Source of the DNA: JAVVXB01 sp036651815
GTDB lineage: Bacteria; Bacillota; Clostridia; Christensenellales; CAG-138
Length of the DNA: 8,825 bases
Direction of reading: 5' to 3'
Assembly (NCBI GenBank): GCA_036651815.1
Contig: JAVVXB010000049.1
Span: forward strand, 1-8,825
Positions within the stretch are counted from its first letter, which is position 1, and each line of letters begins with the position of its first letter. Both the position numbers and the translations under genes were made by a program. Shown here in pieces: positions 1 through 5,876 of the stretch. The notes under the pieces are model-generated. The model was given only the letters and a program-made list of their open reading frames with translations. It had not been told where the DNA came from and did no database searches.

Positions 1-133
1 TGAGAGGGGTAAATAAAAAATGACGATCAAAAACATTTCAATCCACGCTCCCCGCGGGGGGAGCGACCATACCGGTGTCAAAGGGTACACGGGCAGAACA
101 ATTTCAATCCACGCTCCCCGCGGGGGGAGCGAC
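1..133 (-). CRISPR. Type I-C CRISPR array, leader-proximal end (two repeats, one full spacer, one edge spacer)
   Basis: Two identical 33-bp repeats lie at 35-67 and 101-133, separated by a 33-bp spacer (68-100). Positions 1-34 are a second spacer, complete or nearly so, cut by the window edge. Read on the minus strand, each repeat begins GTCGCTCCCC and ends GTGGATTGAAAT. It folds into an 8-bp stem (CGCTCCCC with GGGGAGCG) closed by a CCGC loop. The 11 nt after the stem, TGGATTGAAAT, fit the 5' handle that Cas5c leaves in type I-C. The leader lies to the right, so the repeat at 101-133 is the newest and the array continues leftward beyond the window. I could not identify the source of either spacer. 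Confidence 0.97.
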
Positions 134-294
134 TACGAAGAATTGTGGAAGCTTGCCCGCGCGCATCCACATATGGTTATAATACAACTTATGCGCAGTC
201 TGTCCACCGCTTTATCCGAATAATACGTTATTTTTTTGTGCGAAGCCCGTAGCTAATTTATGGTCACCTATGGTTCGCACTGGCAAGACTAGTG
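134..294 (-). promoter_or_regulatory. CRISPR leader
   Basis: This 161-bp non-coding stretch lies between the cas2 stop codon and the first repeat, on the side from which the array is transcribed. It is where new spacers should be inserted. It contains an inverted repeat (arms GTGCGAA and TTCGCAC at 274-280 and 238-244, about 29 bp apart) just after cas2, an A/T-rich run, and a promoter-like pair closer to the array. From memory, a GTGCGAA...TTCGCAC motif just after cas2 recurs in type I-C leaders. That recollection was not checked against an alignment. Confidence 0.85.
179..206 (-). promoter_or_regulatory. Likely pre-crRNA promoter in the leader
   Basis: On the minus strand TGGACA (201-206, five of six matches to the -35 consensus) is followed after 16 bp by TATTAT (179-184, five of six matches to the -10). 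Transcription would start near position 172 and enter the first repeat after about 40 nt. Spacing and orientation fit transcription of the array; there is no experimental support. Confidence 0.6.
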
Positions 295-585
295 TTAGAC
301 AATCAATGTTCCGTTCGGATCATATCCCGCCTTAACGCCGAAGTGCTGAATCTTGTTTTCGTAATGGCTACCCAACAGATAAAAACGCAGACTGTCTTTA
401 CTGGTATCAATGGTTGCACAAAGTAAGGCTTGCAGCTTAACAAATTGAGCCGTCTCCAAGGAGCATTCAAACACAGAGTTCTGCACGCGTTGTCCATAGT
501 TAACGCATTGTTTAGCGACCTGTCGCAATCGCCGCTTTCCCTCGCATGTTTCAGTATTAACGTCGTAAGTAATTAAAACCATCAT
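295..585 (-). CDS. cas2: Cas2, CRISPR adaptation endoribonuclease-fold protein
   Basis: Cas2 forms the central dimer of the Cas1-Cas2 integrase that inserts new spacers at the leader. The 96-residue product begins MMVLITYDVN, the hallmark beta-strand with the conserved Asp of the family, and continues with the I-C-like stretches YGQRVQNSVFEC, KDSLRFYLLG and a GYDPNG tail. Length is normal. The frame could start at a GTG at 594, directly after the cas1 stop. However, AGGTGA, which contains that GTG, sits 5 nt before ATG 585 and serves better as the ribosome site, and the family normally begins MMVL. I therefore chose 585. It is the last gene before the leader and is probably translated from the same mRNA as cas4 and cas1. 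Confidence 0.95.
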   Translation of the reverse strand: MMVLITYDVNTETCEGKRRLRQVAKQCVNYGQRVQNSVFECSLETAQFVKLQALLCATIDTSKDSLRFYLLGSHYENKIQHFGVKAGYDPNGTLIV

Positions 586-594
586 AGCTTTCAC

Positions 595-1626
595 CTACTT
601 CCAAAAAAAAGGCGGATACGCATCGAGATCGCCGCGGAGATATCGGGCAAGGAGAACCGCCTGAATATGCGGTACCAGTCCCCATGGAATTTTTTCAGCA
701 AGGAAGGGATGAACAATTTGTTCCTGCTTGCGGCTTTGCCAAGCGTTGATCACTGCCTTTCTCCCGGAATCGTTCAATAGCACAGCACCGTTTTCTTTGC
801 AGTCAAATTCCTTTACCGATATAGCGCGTGTATTGATCATTGTCAACGCAAGTCGATCACAGAACAACCCACGGAATTCCTCCATTAGATCCAGTGCAAG
901 AGAACATCTCCCCGGTCGATCACGATGTAAAAAACCAACATAGGGATCGAGTCCAGCCTGTTCTAAAGCAGCCGCGCAGGTGTTTGAAAGCAACGCATAC
1001 AAAAACGACAGCATGGCATTTACCCGATCCATTGGAGGACGTCGATTGCGATTCTCAAAGTGAAACCGATCGTCTTCGACAAGAATCATTTGGTCAAAGT
1101 GCGAAAAGTACCGTTCGGAAGCTGATCCTTCCAGTCCACGTAAGGTTTCCAAGTTTTCGCACACGGCGATCGACTTTGTTTGTTCCACCAGTGCTTGACA
1201 CGATTTTTTAATCGCCGGAACATCAACGCGCTGTGGATGGTCGCGCGTGGTACGCTCCAGAATCCAGCGGCTGTTATGGACCTTGGCAAGAATAAAGGAT
1301 CGCGCAATCTTCGCGCTTGCAATTGGATCATCCGAAAGGCGATATTGCTGCTTTCGCAACAACACGTTCCCATTTTCATTTGCTGTCGTAGCGGCAAGAA
1401 ACCGTCCGTTGGGAGAAAAGTAGCTTAACCGAATTCCGCGCTCCGCACAGGCGCCAATAAGCGCGGGACTTGTTCCTTTGTAGCCAAAATACGCGATGCT
1501 TTCAATTGTATGCAATGGCAAGCGCAGCTTCTCTACACCGTTAAGCAGAACGACAACGTTTTCGCCATCCAACGCAAGATAGGTCTCGGGCGTTGTGACA
1601 TAGAGTGTATTGAGCAGTTTTCTCAT
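595..1626 (-). CDS. cas1: Cas1, CRISPR spacer integrase (type I-C)
   Basis: Cas1 is the metal-dependent integrase that joins prespacers to the repeat at the leader end. The 343-residue product has the usual two-part layout: an N-terminal beta-rich domain (about 1-90) and a helical catalytic domain. Likely metal ligands are visible: E166 in RGLEGSASERYF, H234 in GFLHRDRPGR and D246/E249 in LALDLMEEFR, with the H-to-acid spacing expected of the family. The ATG at 1626 overlaps the cas4 stop by 4 bp (ATGA), which indicates translational coupling. The stop is followed directly by the cas2 start region. No truncation or missing key residue is seen. Confidence 0.97.
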   Translation of the reverse strand: MRKLLNTLYVTTPETYLALDGENVVVLLNGVEKLRLPLHTIESIAYFGYKGTSPALIGACAERGIRLSYFSPNGRFLAATTANENGNVLLRKQQYRLSDDPIASAKIARSFILAKVHNSRWILERTTRDHPQRVDVPAIKKSCQALVEQTKSIAVCENLETLRGLEGSASERYFSHFDQMILVEDDRFHFENRNRRPPMDRVNAMLSFLYALLSNTCAAALEQAGLDPYVGFLHRDRPGRCSLALDLMEEFRGLFCDRLALTMINTRAISVKEFDCKENGAVLLNDSGRKAVINAWQSRKQEQIVHPFLAEKIPWGLVPHIQAVLLARYLRGDLDAYPPFFWK

Positions 1627-2300
1627 TCGTCCACTCCCTTCGACTCACGGAGGGCATCGGCGATATAGGCGGCCGCAGAAAGGGTCTTTTCAAGCACGGG
1701 CAGACAGATTTCCTTGAGTGAACAGCGATTACACCCCGGCCTACGCTTTACACGCGGCGTGTATCCGCGTTCATACAGACGATGCATTTCGGAAAATGCG
1801 TCCAACACGCGTTTTCGCAGTTCGGGTGTGAGCAAAATACGTACACGGCGACGAATCTGGATGTAATATAGAAACCCTTCCTCAATTTCACAGCAGAGCA
1901 TTTCTTCAAGGCACATTCCTTGGGCGCAAAGTTGGAGCTCATCCGCCGTCTGCGCATCGCCATCACCGTGTTTATATTCCACGGGGGCAGGCAGCCACAT
2001 GCCCGCCCGCCCCGTGATGGGAACCCCACGATCATCGCGCGTAAACTCCACAACATCGCAAAAGCCACGTGCGCCTAGCTTTGCTGAGAGCACCGGCATC
2101 CCATGGGTCAGAATGCGATCGCCACGTTTTTCATCTGCCTGAGGGTCGTGGGCACGCTTATGTTGGACTTCGCCCTCGGCCGTGAAACGATTATTGCTCC
2201 ATTGTTGTTCAATGTGAATCAGTGCCCACTGCCGCGGACAGAAACAATAATGCTGAATGCCCGATAGGGCGAGGAATTCCTCCTCTCGATATGCCGTTAC
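1623..2300 (-). CDS. cas4: Cas4, Fe-S RecB-family nuclease of adaptation; start codon missing
   Basis: Cas4 trims prespacers and checks the PAM together with Cas1-Cas2. The full frame (225 codons, normal I-C size) encodes YREEEFLALSGIQHYCFC near its start, a RecB-type nuclease core (H47 in EVQHKRAH, D82 in GFCDVVEF, E108/K110 in VEYKH, Q123 and Q127 nearby) and four candidate Fe-S cysteines (C21, C190, C193, C199, the last three in GCNRCSLKEIC). However, no ATG, GTG or TTG lies in frame before ATG 2099, which would delete C21 and H47. The frame is open back to a TGA at 2342-2340. I place the N-terminus at GTA 2300, which overlaps the cas7 stop where a GTG start would be expected. The protein may be expressed poorly, by an unusual start, or by frameshifting from cas7. 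The gene overlaps the cas1 start by 4 bp. Confidence 0.85.
   Translation of the reverse strand, partial: VTAYREEEFLALSGIQHYCFCPRQWALIHIEQQWSNNRFTAEGEVQHKRAHDPQADEKRGDRILTHGMPVLSAKLGARGFCDVVEFTRDDRGVPITGRAGMWLPAPVEYKHGDGDAQTADELQLCAQGMCLEEMLCCEIEEGFLYYIQIRRRVRILLTPELRKRVLDAFSEMHRLYERGYTPRVKRRPGCNRCSLKEICLPVLEKTLSAAAYIADALRESKGVDE
2279..2284 (-). promoter_or_regulatory. AGGAGG inside the 5' end of cas4 with no start codon behind it
   Basis: The minus strand reads AGGAGG over the codons for the Arg-Glu-Glu-Glu stretch of cas4, yet no ATG, GTG or TTG follows at a usable distance in any frame. The Glu run resembles the usual Cas4 N-terminus, so the match may be incidental. It cannot explain how cas4 is initiated. 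Confidence 0.35.
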
Positions 2301-3190
2301 CCCATGACTGTGCAGGTAACGCCCTGCGGAATCGCAGTTTCATCGATCGTAATTTCATAATCGTTTATGCTGCGCGGCGCGAGTATGCCCGGTCTGCGAC
2401 TGACCGTAATCGTATCGAAAAGCTGATAGGCTGGCGCGTTACCCAACTCGGAATCATGTTTAAAGACGATTAACCTGCGGCAGGCCATGTTTCCACGCGC
2501 GGCAGAACGATCAACCTCAAACATATTGAGAATTGCCTCCCAGAGCAATGCAAGATCGTCCTCGGAAAAACCGGTCACCCTCCGCGCGAGATTCGCGGAA
2601 ACATAGCCCTCCACGCGATAAAGCCCATAGGGTACGATGTACTTTCTGCCCATCTCTGTTTTCTTTTTCATTGCGTCTTTTTCGGTCGTGATGGCAACAC
2701 GGGTAATTGTCACCTCCTGTGAAACGATTGGATCGATGCTGCGCGCAAAACCGAGTTGAACAGGGCCGCGCACCTGCCCGCAGTTGAGTTTTGCGCTTAC
2801 AAAGGTCGTCATCACTGCACCAAACGTTCGAATATCAAAGAAATTTTTACACATAAAGTCGCGGATCGTACTATCCAATGAATCCTTGTCTGGTTTATTC
2901 ATCTTGGCAATCCCGTCTTCATTCACGCCAGCGTCCAGGTACGCCCGCTGATCGCTTGTATTAAGCGGAATTCGTTCTTTTATATAAATCTGACATCCCG
3001 CGGCATCCTCTCTGACAGTTTCAACGTAATTCCGAATTTTACGTTTGAGGCAAACATCCGTTACTATGCCATGACCAGTTTCCACATCGATACGCGGCAT
3101 GTTGCCCGCGTCCGGATCGCCGTTTGGATTGCCGTTTGTAACATCAAATAGAATGACAAATTCATATCGATTTTTAATGGGTTCGCTCAT
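2297..3190 (-). CDS. cas7: Cas7c (Csd2), backbone subunit of the type I-C Cascade
   Basis: Multiple Cas7 copies coat the crRNA spacer and form the filament of the surveillance complex. The 297-residue product opens with the strongly conserved RYEFVILFDVTNGNPNGDPD and RIDVETGHGIVTDVCLKRKIRNYV. Later blocks are RTFGAVM, GQVRGPVQLGFARSIDPI, YIVPYGLYRVEGYVS and the C-terminal NDYEITIDE. A longer frame runs back to 3283 into cas8, but ATG 3190 is preceded by GGAGAAGGAG at a good distance and matches the family start. The cas8 stop lies one base upstream (3192), so the ribosome site is encoded in the Glu/Lys tail of Cas8. The end reads ATG GGG TAA, and this TAA overlaps the point where cas4 should begin. 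Confidence 0.96.
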   Translation of the reverse strand: MSEPIKNRYEFVILFDVTNGNPNGDPDAGNMPRIDVETGHGIVTDVCLKRKIRNYVETVREDAAGCQIYIKERIPLNTSDQRAYLDAGVNEDGIAKMNKPDKDSLDSTIRDFMCKNFFDIRTFGAVMTTFVSAKLNCGQVRGPVQLGFARSIDPIVSQEVTITRVAITTEKDAMKKKTEMGRKYIVPYGLYRVEGYVSANLARRVTGFSEDDLALLWEAILNMFEVDRSAARGNMACRRLIVFKHDSELGNAPAYQLFDTITVSRRPGILAPRSINDYEITIDETAIPQGVTCTVMG

Positions 3191-3191
3191 G

Positions 3192-3575
3192 TTATTTCTT
3201 CTCCTTCTCCAAATTAGATTCTTTTTTTGCATACCGTACTTGATTTTCATGATAGTAGCCGAGGATAAAAAGCCCTTGCTCATCGAGCGTTAGACGTGCG
3301 GGATAAGGATCGTCATCCACGTTGAGCTTATCGACCAGTTCACCGATCTGCCTTTCGTAGCGCCAGCCCCATTTATCATCTTTGGCAAGATGATGCCGGT
3401 TGAGTTTGAGCAGTGTTGGAAATGTCAATCTCGGCGTTGCACAGGCAGAATCGAAGTAGCTATCCGTAATGGTTGCGTTGATACCGGGGTTTGCGCTCTC
3501 CTGCGACTGTTCAAGCAGCGAAAAGAGCCGTCCAAGAACATAGGACTTGTTGTTGCTTTGCTCGTTGAGTGCCAC
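3192..3575 (-). CDS. cas11c: Cas11c small subunit, internal in-frame start within cas8c
   Basis: In type I-C systems the small subunit Cas11c is translated from inside cas8c and lines the belly of Cascade. Here GTG 3575 (Val456 of Cas8c) follows a perfect AAGGAGGT (3583-3590) after 7 nt, far better than the site of most genes in the locus. The product would be 127 residues, starting MALNEQSNNKSYVLGRLF and running to the shared stop; the size fits known Cas11c proteins. From memory, the phrase YVLGRLF near the N-terminus is also typical. Expression as a separate polypeptide is inferred from this internal ribosome site and from the family; the sequence alone cannot prove it. Confidence 0.85.
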   Translation of the reverse strand: MALNEQSNNKSYVLGRLFSLLEQSQESANPGINATITDSYFDSACATPRLTFPTLLKLNRHHLAKDDKWGWRYERQIGELVDKLNVDDDPYPARLTLDEQGLFILGYYHENQVRYAKKESNLEKEKK

Positions 3576-4940
3576 GGTCAGAACCTCCTTGTGTTCGGTT
3601 TTTGAATCATTCTTCAAGAGATATGCTTTGATGGTTGCGGCGCGCGCACGATTGATTATGCGGTCGGCGCGGATACGGATTAAAATGTTTTCATACAGTG
3701 CCACGGGATAGCATGTTCCGCTGAGAATCGAGCGTAGCGTTGCACCGGAAAGCAAGGGCGAAATCGCTTCGTCCTTCGAAAAAACGGGAACCGTCGTCCT
3801 CAGCAGTTCCTTTAAATGCAGATACGGCGGTTCGGTTGGTGACATCGCGATCTCCAACCGTCGATAATGCTCTGCTAGATGCTTCGTAAGCTGCCCGAAC
3901 GTATCGCTCAGAAAGAAACGGACGCTCACGCGCGCGGCATTCGGTGAAAGGCAGAGCACATAGAAGGGCGTATCCGGTTCGTATCCGTCAATATCGATCG
4001 GCTCACCGGAGACAATTCTCTGGAAAATGCCGGAAACTTCGGTATCGGTCTTCACATGCGGATCGATGCCAAAAAGAAATGCGTCCTGATATTTTGTTCC
4101 GCCGTTTTCCGCCCAGCAGACGACCGTATCTCCATCCAACATGAAACGATGGTCAAAATCGGCAATCAAATAATTCAGCGCCGAGGTATAAGCAAACGCT
4201 GCATACTCAGATATTGGCGCATTGAGGCTATACTCTTGCCCATAAGACCAGTATGACTGTGCGTTGAAGCTCACAAGTGAGGTTCCCGAAGACTGTCCGC
4301 CGCTCACGCCCTTGACTTTCGGGTGTGTAGTCGCAATGGCTTGATCGGCCTTTCCGCTTACGAGACATTGCGCCCGATACGAATTTTGGTTTTCGGCGCG
4401 ATGTCGTTCCCAAGCAGCGCAAATCGCGGGATCTTCAAACGCATACATCGTATCCATGCCAAGAAAAACAAGGTTGCCGGTGCCAAGCAGATCATCCAGA
4501 TGGAGCTTGACGACCGGATGTGTCGCAGCAGATTCCGGTTGCCAGCTAGTAAAGAATGCGCGTATGGACTCTGCGGTCTTCCCTTCAACGCCGGAAAGGA
4601 TGGATTGGTGCAGTTCTTTCGCGCACGCGAAGCATCGGAGCGTACGCGCAGGGTCTCCCTTTGTATCAAGCCCAAGCAGATACATTGCGTTGTCCCAGAG
4701 AAAATTTGATAATATGCCGGAGGCACGCACAACCGACTCCGGCATATTCAGCGATTTTGGACGTTCAATTGTCTTATCTCCCCGCTGTTCAACGATATTC
4801 AGCGGCAGAATGTCCGCCAATGATCCATCCTCGCGGAGACGAAGGCCGAAAGAAACGCCCGCCTTTGCGTAGTTGAGCGGCGCAATTTTGTCTTTTTCCA
4901 GCAAGGTTTCATAATAGCGCACAAGCGCTTGTAGAATCAC
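3192..4940 (-). CDS. cas8c: Cas8c (Csd1), large subunit of the type I-C Cascade
   Basis: Cas8c recognises the PAM, positions the target DNA and recruits Cas3. The 582-residue product is of normal Csd1 length. It starts MILQALVRYYETL and carries the characteristic central block KVKGVSGGQSSGTSLVSFN, then YSLNAPISEYAAFAYTSALNYLI (about residues 208-260). The C-terminal 127 residues form a helical domain that is probably also made separately as Cas11c. The start is GTG 4940, overlapping the cas5 stop by 4 bp (GTGA), a sign of translational coupling. The stop is TAA at 3192-3194, one base before the cas7 ATG. The gene is intact and sits between cas5 and cas7 as expected for this subtype. Confidence 0.96.
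   Translation of the reverse strand: MILQALVRYYETLLEKDKIAPLNYAKAGVSFGLRLREDGSLADILPLNIVEQRGDKTIERPKSLNMPESVVRASGILSNFLWDNAMYLLGLDTKGDPARTLRCFACAKELHQSILSGVEGKTAESIRAFFTSWQPESAATHPVVKLHLDDLLGTGNLVFLGMDTMYAFEDPAICAAWERHRAENQNSYRAQCLVSGKADQAIATTHPKVKGVSGGQSSGTSLVSFNAQSYWSYGQEYSLNAPISEYAAFAYTSALNYLIADFDHRFMLDGDTVVCWAENGGTKYQDAFLFGIDPHVKTDTEVSGIFQRIVSGEPIDIDGYEPDTPFYVLCLSPNAARVSVRFFLSDTFGQLTKHLAEHYRRLEIAMSPTEPPYLHLKELLRTTVPVFSKDEAISPLLSGATLRSILSGTCYPVALYENILIRIRADRIINRARAATIKAYLLKNDSKTEHKEVLTVALNEQSNNKSYVLGRLFSLLEQSQESANPGINATITDSYFDSACATPRLTFPTLLKLNRHHLAKDDKWGWRYERQIGELVDKLNVDDDPYPARLTLDEQGLFILGYYHENQVRYAKKESNLEKEKK
3583..3590 (-). promoter_or_regulatory. Internal Shine-Dalgarno site for cas11c
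   Basis: AAGGAGGT on the minus strand, within the Lys-Glu-Val codons 451-453 of cas8c, ends 7 nt before the in-frame GTG at 3575. This perfect site decides the start chosen for cas11c. Confidence 0.8.
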
Positions 4941-5599
4941 GAAACCACCCCGCAGTCTTCTAGCTTCATCAGCCCATCAATCAGCGTTGCGCGGAAGAAC
5001 ATCGGCCGTATGTTCTCCGCATCGGAGTAATCCATGTCGTAGAGCATGTAGCCAAGTTCACGTCTGCCACAAAGTTCTGGTGGGCAATCTGGCAAAGCGC
5101 CTTCAAAGAGCCGTACATTCGCTGGGAACTCACGGCAGCCAAAGCTAGGTTGTGTAAATTGTTTGCCGGTCTTGAGCCGCTCACAGGTCATGGCATAGAA
5201 TTTCTCCGGCGTATCACCTATTCCGGCCTTATCCGTCATTTCAAAGTGTGCGGATATGATATAGTGAACATCCGTCAGCACCAACGACGCACGTTGCTGA
5301 ATCGTCTTCGAGGCATTGATATACAGCGGCGTTTTTTTGCCATTCATCACTTCGCGCACGTTGCTTGCGGAGATCTTCTGGCTGATCTCGTTGCGGCGGA
5401 TGTTGGTGAAGCGAATCGGTTTACAGACACGGATCGAATCGATTATCCACCGGAGTCCGGGGTGCCAGTAGACCGCTTCAATCAGCCCTCGCGCCGCACT
5501 TGGGGTCATAACATCGTAGCTCACGCGCTCTGTCTTCATCTCCGGACGAGAAAAGAGTGCGTATTTCCCCCATGCTTCCAACCGGATGCCAAAGCTCAA
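4937..5599 (-). CDS. cas5: Cas5c (Cas5d), crRNA-processing endoribonuclease and Cascade subunit
   Basis: Type I-C lacks Cas6, so Cas5c cuts the repeat hairpin and then stays on the 5' handle. The product (about 220 residues, normal) shows the RAMP-type start FGIRLEAWGKYALFSRPEMK and the family block ERVSYDVMTPSAARGLIEAVYWHP. The Tyr of AVYWHP is a plausible match to the catalytic Tyr of Bacillus halodurans Cas5d. The Lys/His pair reported there cannot be placed without an alignment. The frame could begin at GTG 5608, but that codon abuts the ribosome site AAGGAG (5608-5613). TTG 5599 lies 8 nt after it and gives the usual MSFGIRL start, so I prefer 5599. The stop overlaps the cas8c start (GTGA). 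The gene is separated from cas3 by about 350 bp, so it probably has its own promoter. Confidence 0.94.
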   Translation of the reverse strand: MSFGIRLEAWGKYALFSRPEMKTERVSYDVMTPSAARGLIEAVYWHPGLRWIIDSIRVCKPIRFTNIRRNEISQKISASNVREVMNGKKTPLYINASKTIQQRASLVLTDVHYIISAHFEMTDKAGIGDTPEKFYAMTCERLKTGKQFTQPSFGCREFPANVRLFEGALPDCPPELCGRRELGYMLYDMDYSDAENIRPMFFRATLIDGLMKLEDCGVVS

Positions 5600-5607
5600 T
5601 TTAATCA

Positions 5608-5613
5608 CTCCTT
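5608..5613 (-). promoter_or_regulatory. cas5 ribosome binding site
   Basis: AAGGAG on the minus strand lies 8 nt before TTG 5599 and touches the GTG at 5608, which is why the TTG is the more likely start. It partly overlaps the TTC (5612-5614) that flanks the proposed guide target. Confidence 0.6.
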
Positions 5614-5632
5614 CGTTTTGTTATTTTATAGC
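5612..5632 (+). other. Candidate target site of the crRNA-like RNA in the cas5 5' UTR
   Basis: TTC (5612-5614), the known type I-C PAM, is followed on the plus strand by GTTTT and, after a poorly matched stretch, ATAGC (5628-5632). Aligned with the spacer-like sequence starting at 5825, positions 1-5, 8, 10 and 14-18 are identical: 12 of 18. The site lies between the predicted cas5 promoter and the cas5 start, where a bound Cascade would block transcription. Confidence 0.45.
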
Positions 5633-5653
5633 GCAGTTTATTCGTTACCTATG

Positions 5654-5682
5654 TACATATCGTTTTTGACTGATCAAGTCAA
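5654..5682 (-). promoter_or_regulatory. Candidate promoter of the cas5-cas2 operon
   Basis: TTGACT (5677-5682, five of six matches to the -35) is followed after 17 bp by TATGTA (5654-5659), a weak -10. The start would be near 5647, giving a leader of about 40-48 nt before cas5. An alternative -10, TATAAA (5625-5630), has no matching -35 and would leave a very short leader. Confidence 0.45.
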
Positions 5683-5684
5683 AA
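5664..5684. promoter_or_regulatory. Perfect 21-bp inverted repeat overlapping the cas5 -35 element (candidate operator)
   Basis: Arms TTTTGACT and AGTCAAAA match perfectly over 8 bp with the 5-bp centre GATCA. The right arm contains the complement of the predicted -35 (TTGACT). A dimeric repressor bound here would block the operon promoter. Neither strand has a T tract placed like an intrinsic terminator. The regulator is unknown. Confidence 0.5.
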
Positions 5685-5812
5685 GCTGAAAGAGCGCGTT
5701 GTGTCGAAATTCATGATACTCTGTCGAACCTTATTTATTTCTGCGTAAAATGAACTACAGCACTGGAAATTGATGTATCATTGAGATGCAGTTAATCACT
5801 TTTTAAACCATA

Positions 5813-5876
5813 GTGGATTGAAATGTTTTCATGTGGAATAGCAACCTGACGAGCGGCAAAATGCCGCTCGCTTTTG
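5813..5876 (+). ncRNA. Candidate crRNA-like regulatory RNA (CreR/CreA-like)
   Basis: The plus strand of the cas3-cas5 gap reads GTGGATTGAAAT (5813-5824), identical to the last 12 nt of the CRISPR repeat and containing the whole 11-nt handle. About 25 nt of spacer-like sequence follow (5825-5849), then a hairpin with arms CGAGCGGCA and TGCCGCTCG and a CTTTTGTT tail. The order handle, guide, hairpin imitates a mature I-C crRNA. The 5' hairpin-forming half of a repeat is absent, so the 5' end would have to be set by transcription or other processing. A weak promoter (TTGAGA 5781-5786, TTTAAA 5802-5807, spacing 15) would place the start close to 5814. The RNA runs opposite to the cas genes. Known cas-linked crRNA-like RNAs (CreA, CreR) guide Cascade to a partly matched promoter and repress it. 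The alternative is the relic of a decayed array. Confidence 0.55.
5850..5876 (+). terminator. Intrinsic terminator-like hairpin, plus strand
   Basis: A perfect 9-bp stem (5850-5858 with 5862-5870, AAA loop) is followed on the plus strand by CTTTTG. On the minus strand the stem is followed by TCAGG, so it does not serve as a cas3 terminator. It therefore implies a plus-strand transcript ending here, although no plus-strand gene is present. Confidence 0.6.

Noticed and set aside
20..223. Open frame of 67 codons across the CRISPR repeats, plus strand
   Set aside because: It is created by two in-phase repeats (66-bp period, divisible by three) and runs into the leader; it has no ribosome site.
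238..280. The leader inverted repeat as a cas2 terminator
   Set aside because: In the cas2 direction it is followed by a run of A, not T, and the loop is about 29 nt long.
840..1211. Plus-strand open frames opposite cas1, and the similar ones opposite cas8, cas5 and cas3
   Set aside because: They are antisense shadows of well-supported cas genes, without ribosome sites or recognisable domains.
5609..5812. A CreT-like toxin gene next to the crRNA-like RNA
   Set aside because: The only tiny plus-strand frame with ATG (5651, 12 codons) lacks a ribosome site and shows no run of rare codons. Regulation of cas5 fits the target position better.
5850..5870. The 9-bp hairpin as a cas3 terminator
   Set aside because: On the minus strand it is followed by TCAGG with no T tract; the T tract is on the plus-strand side.
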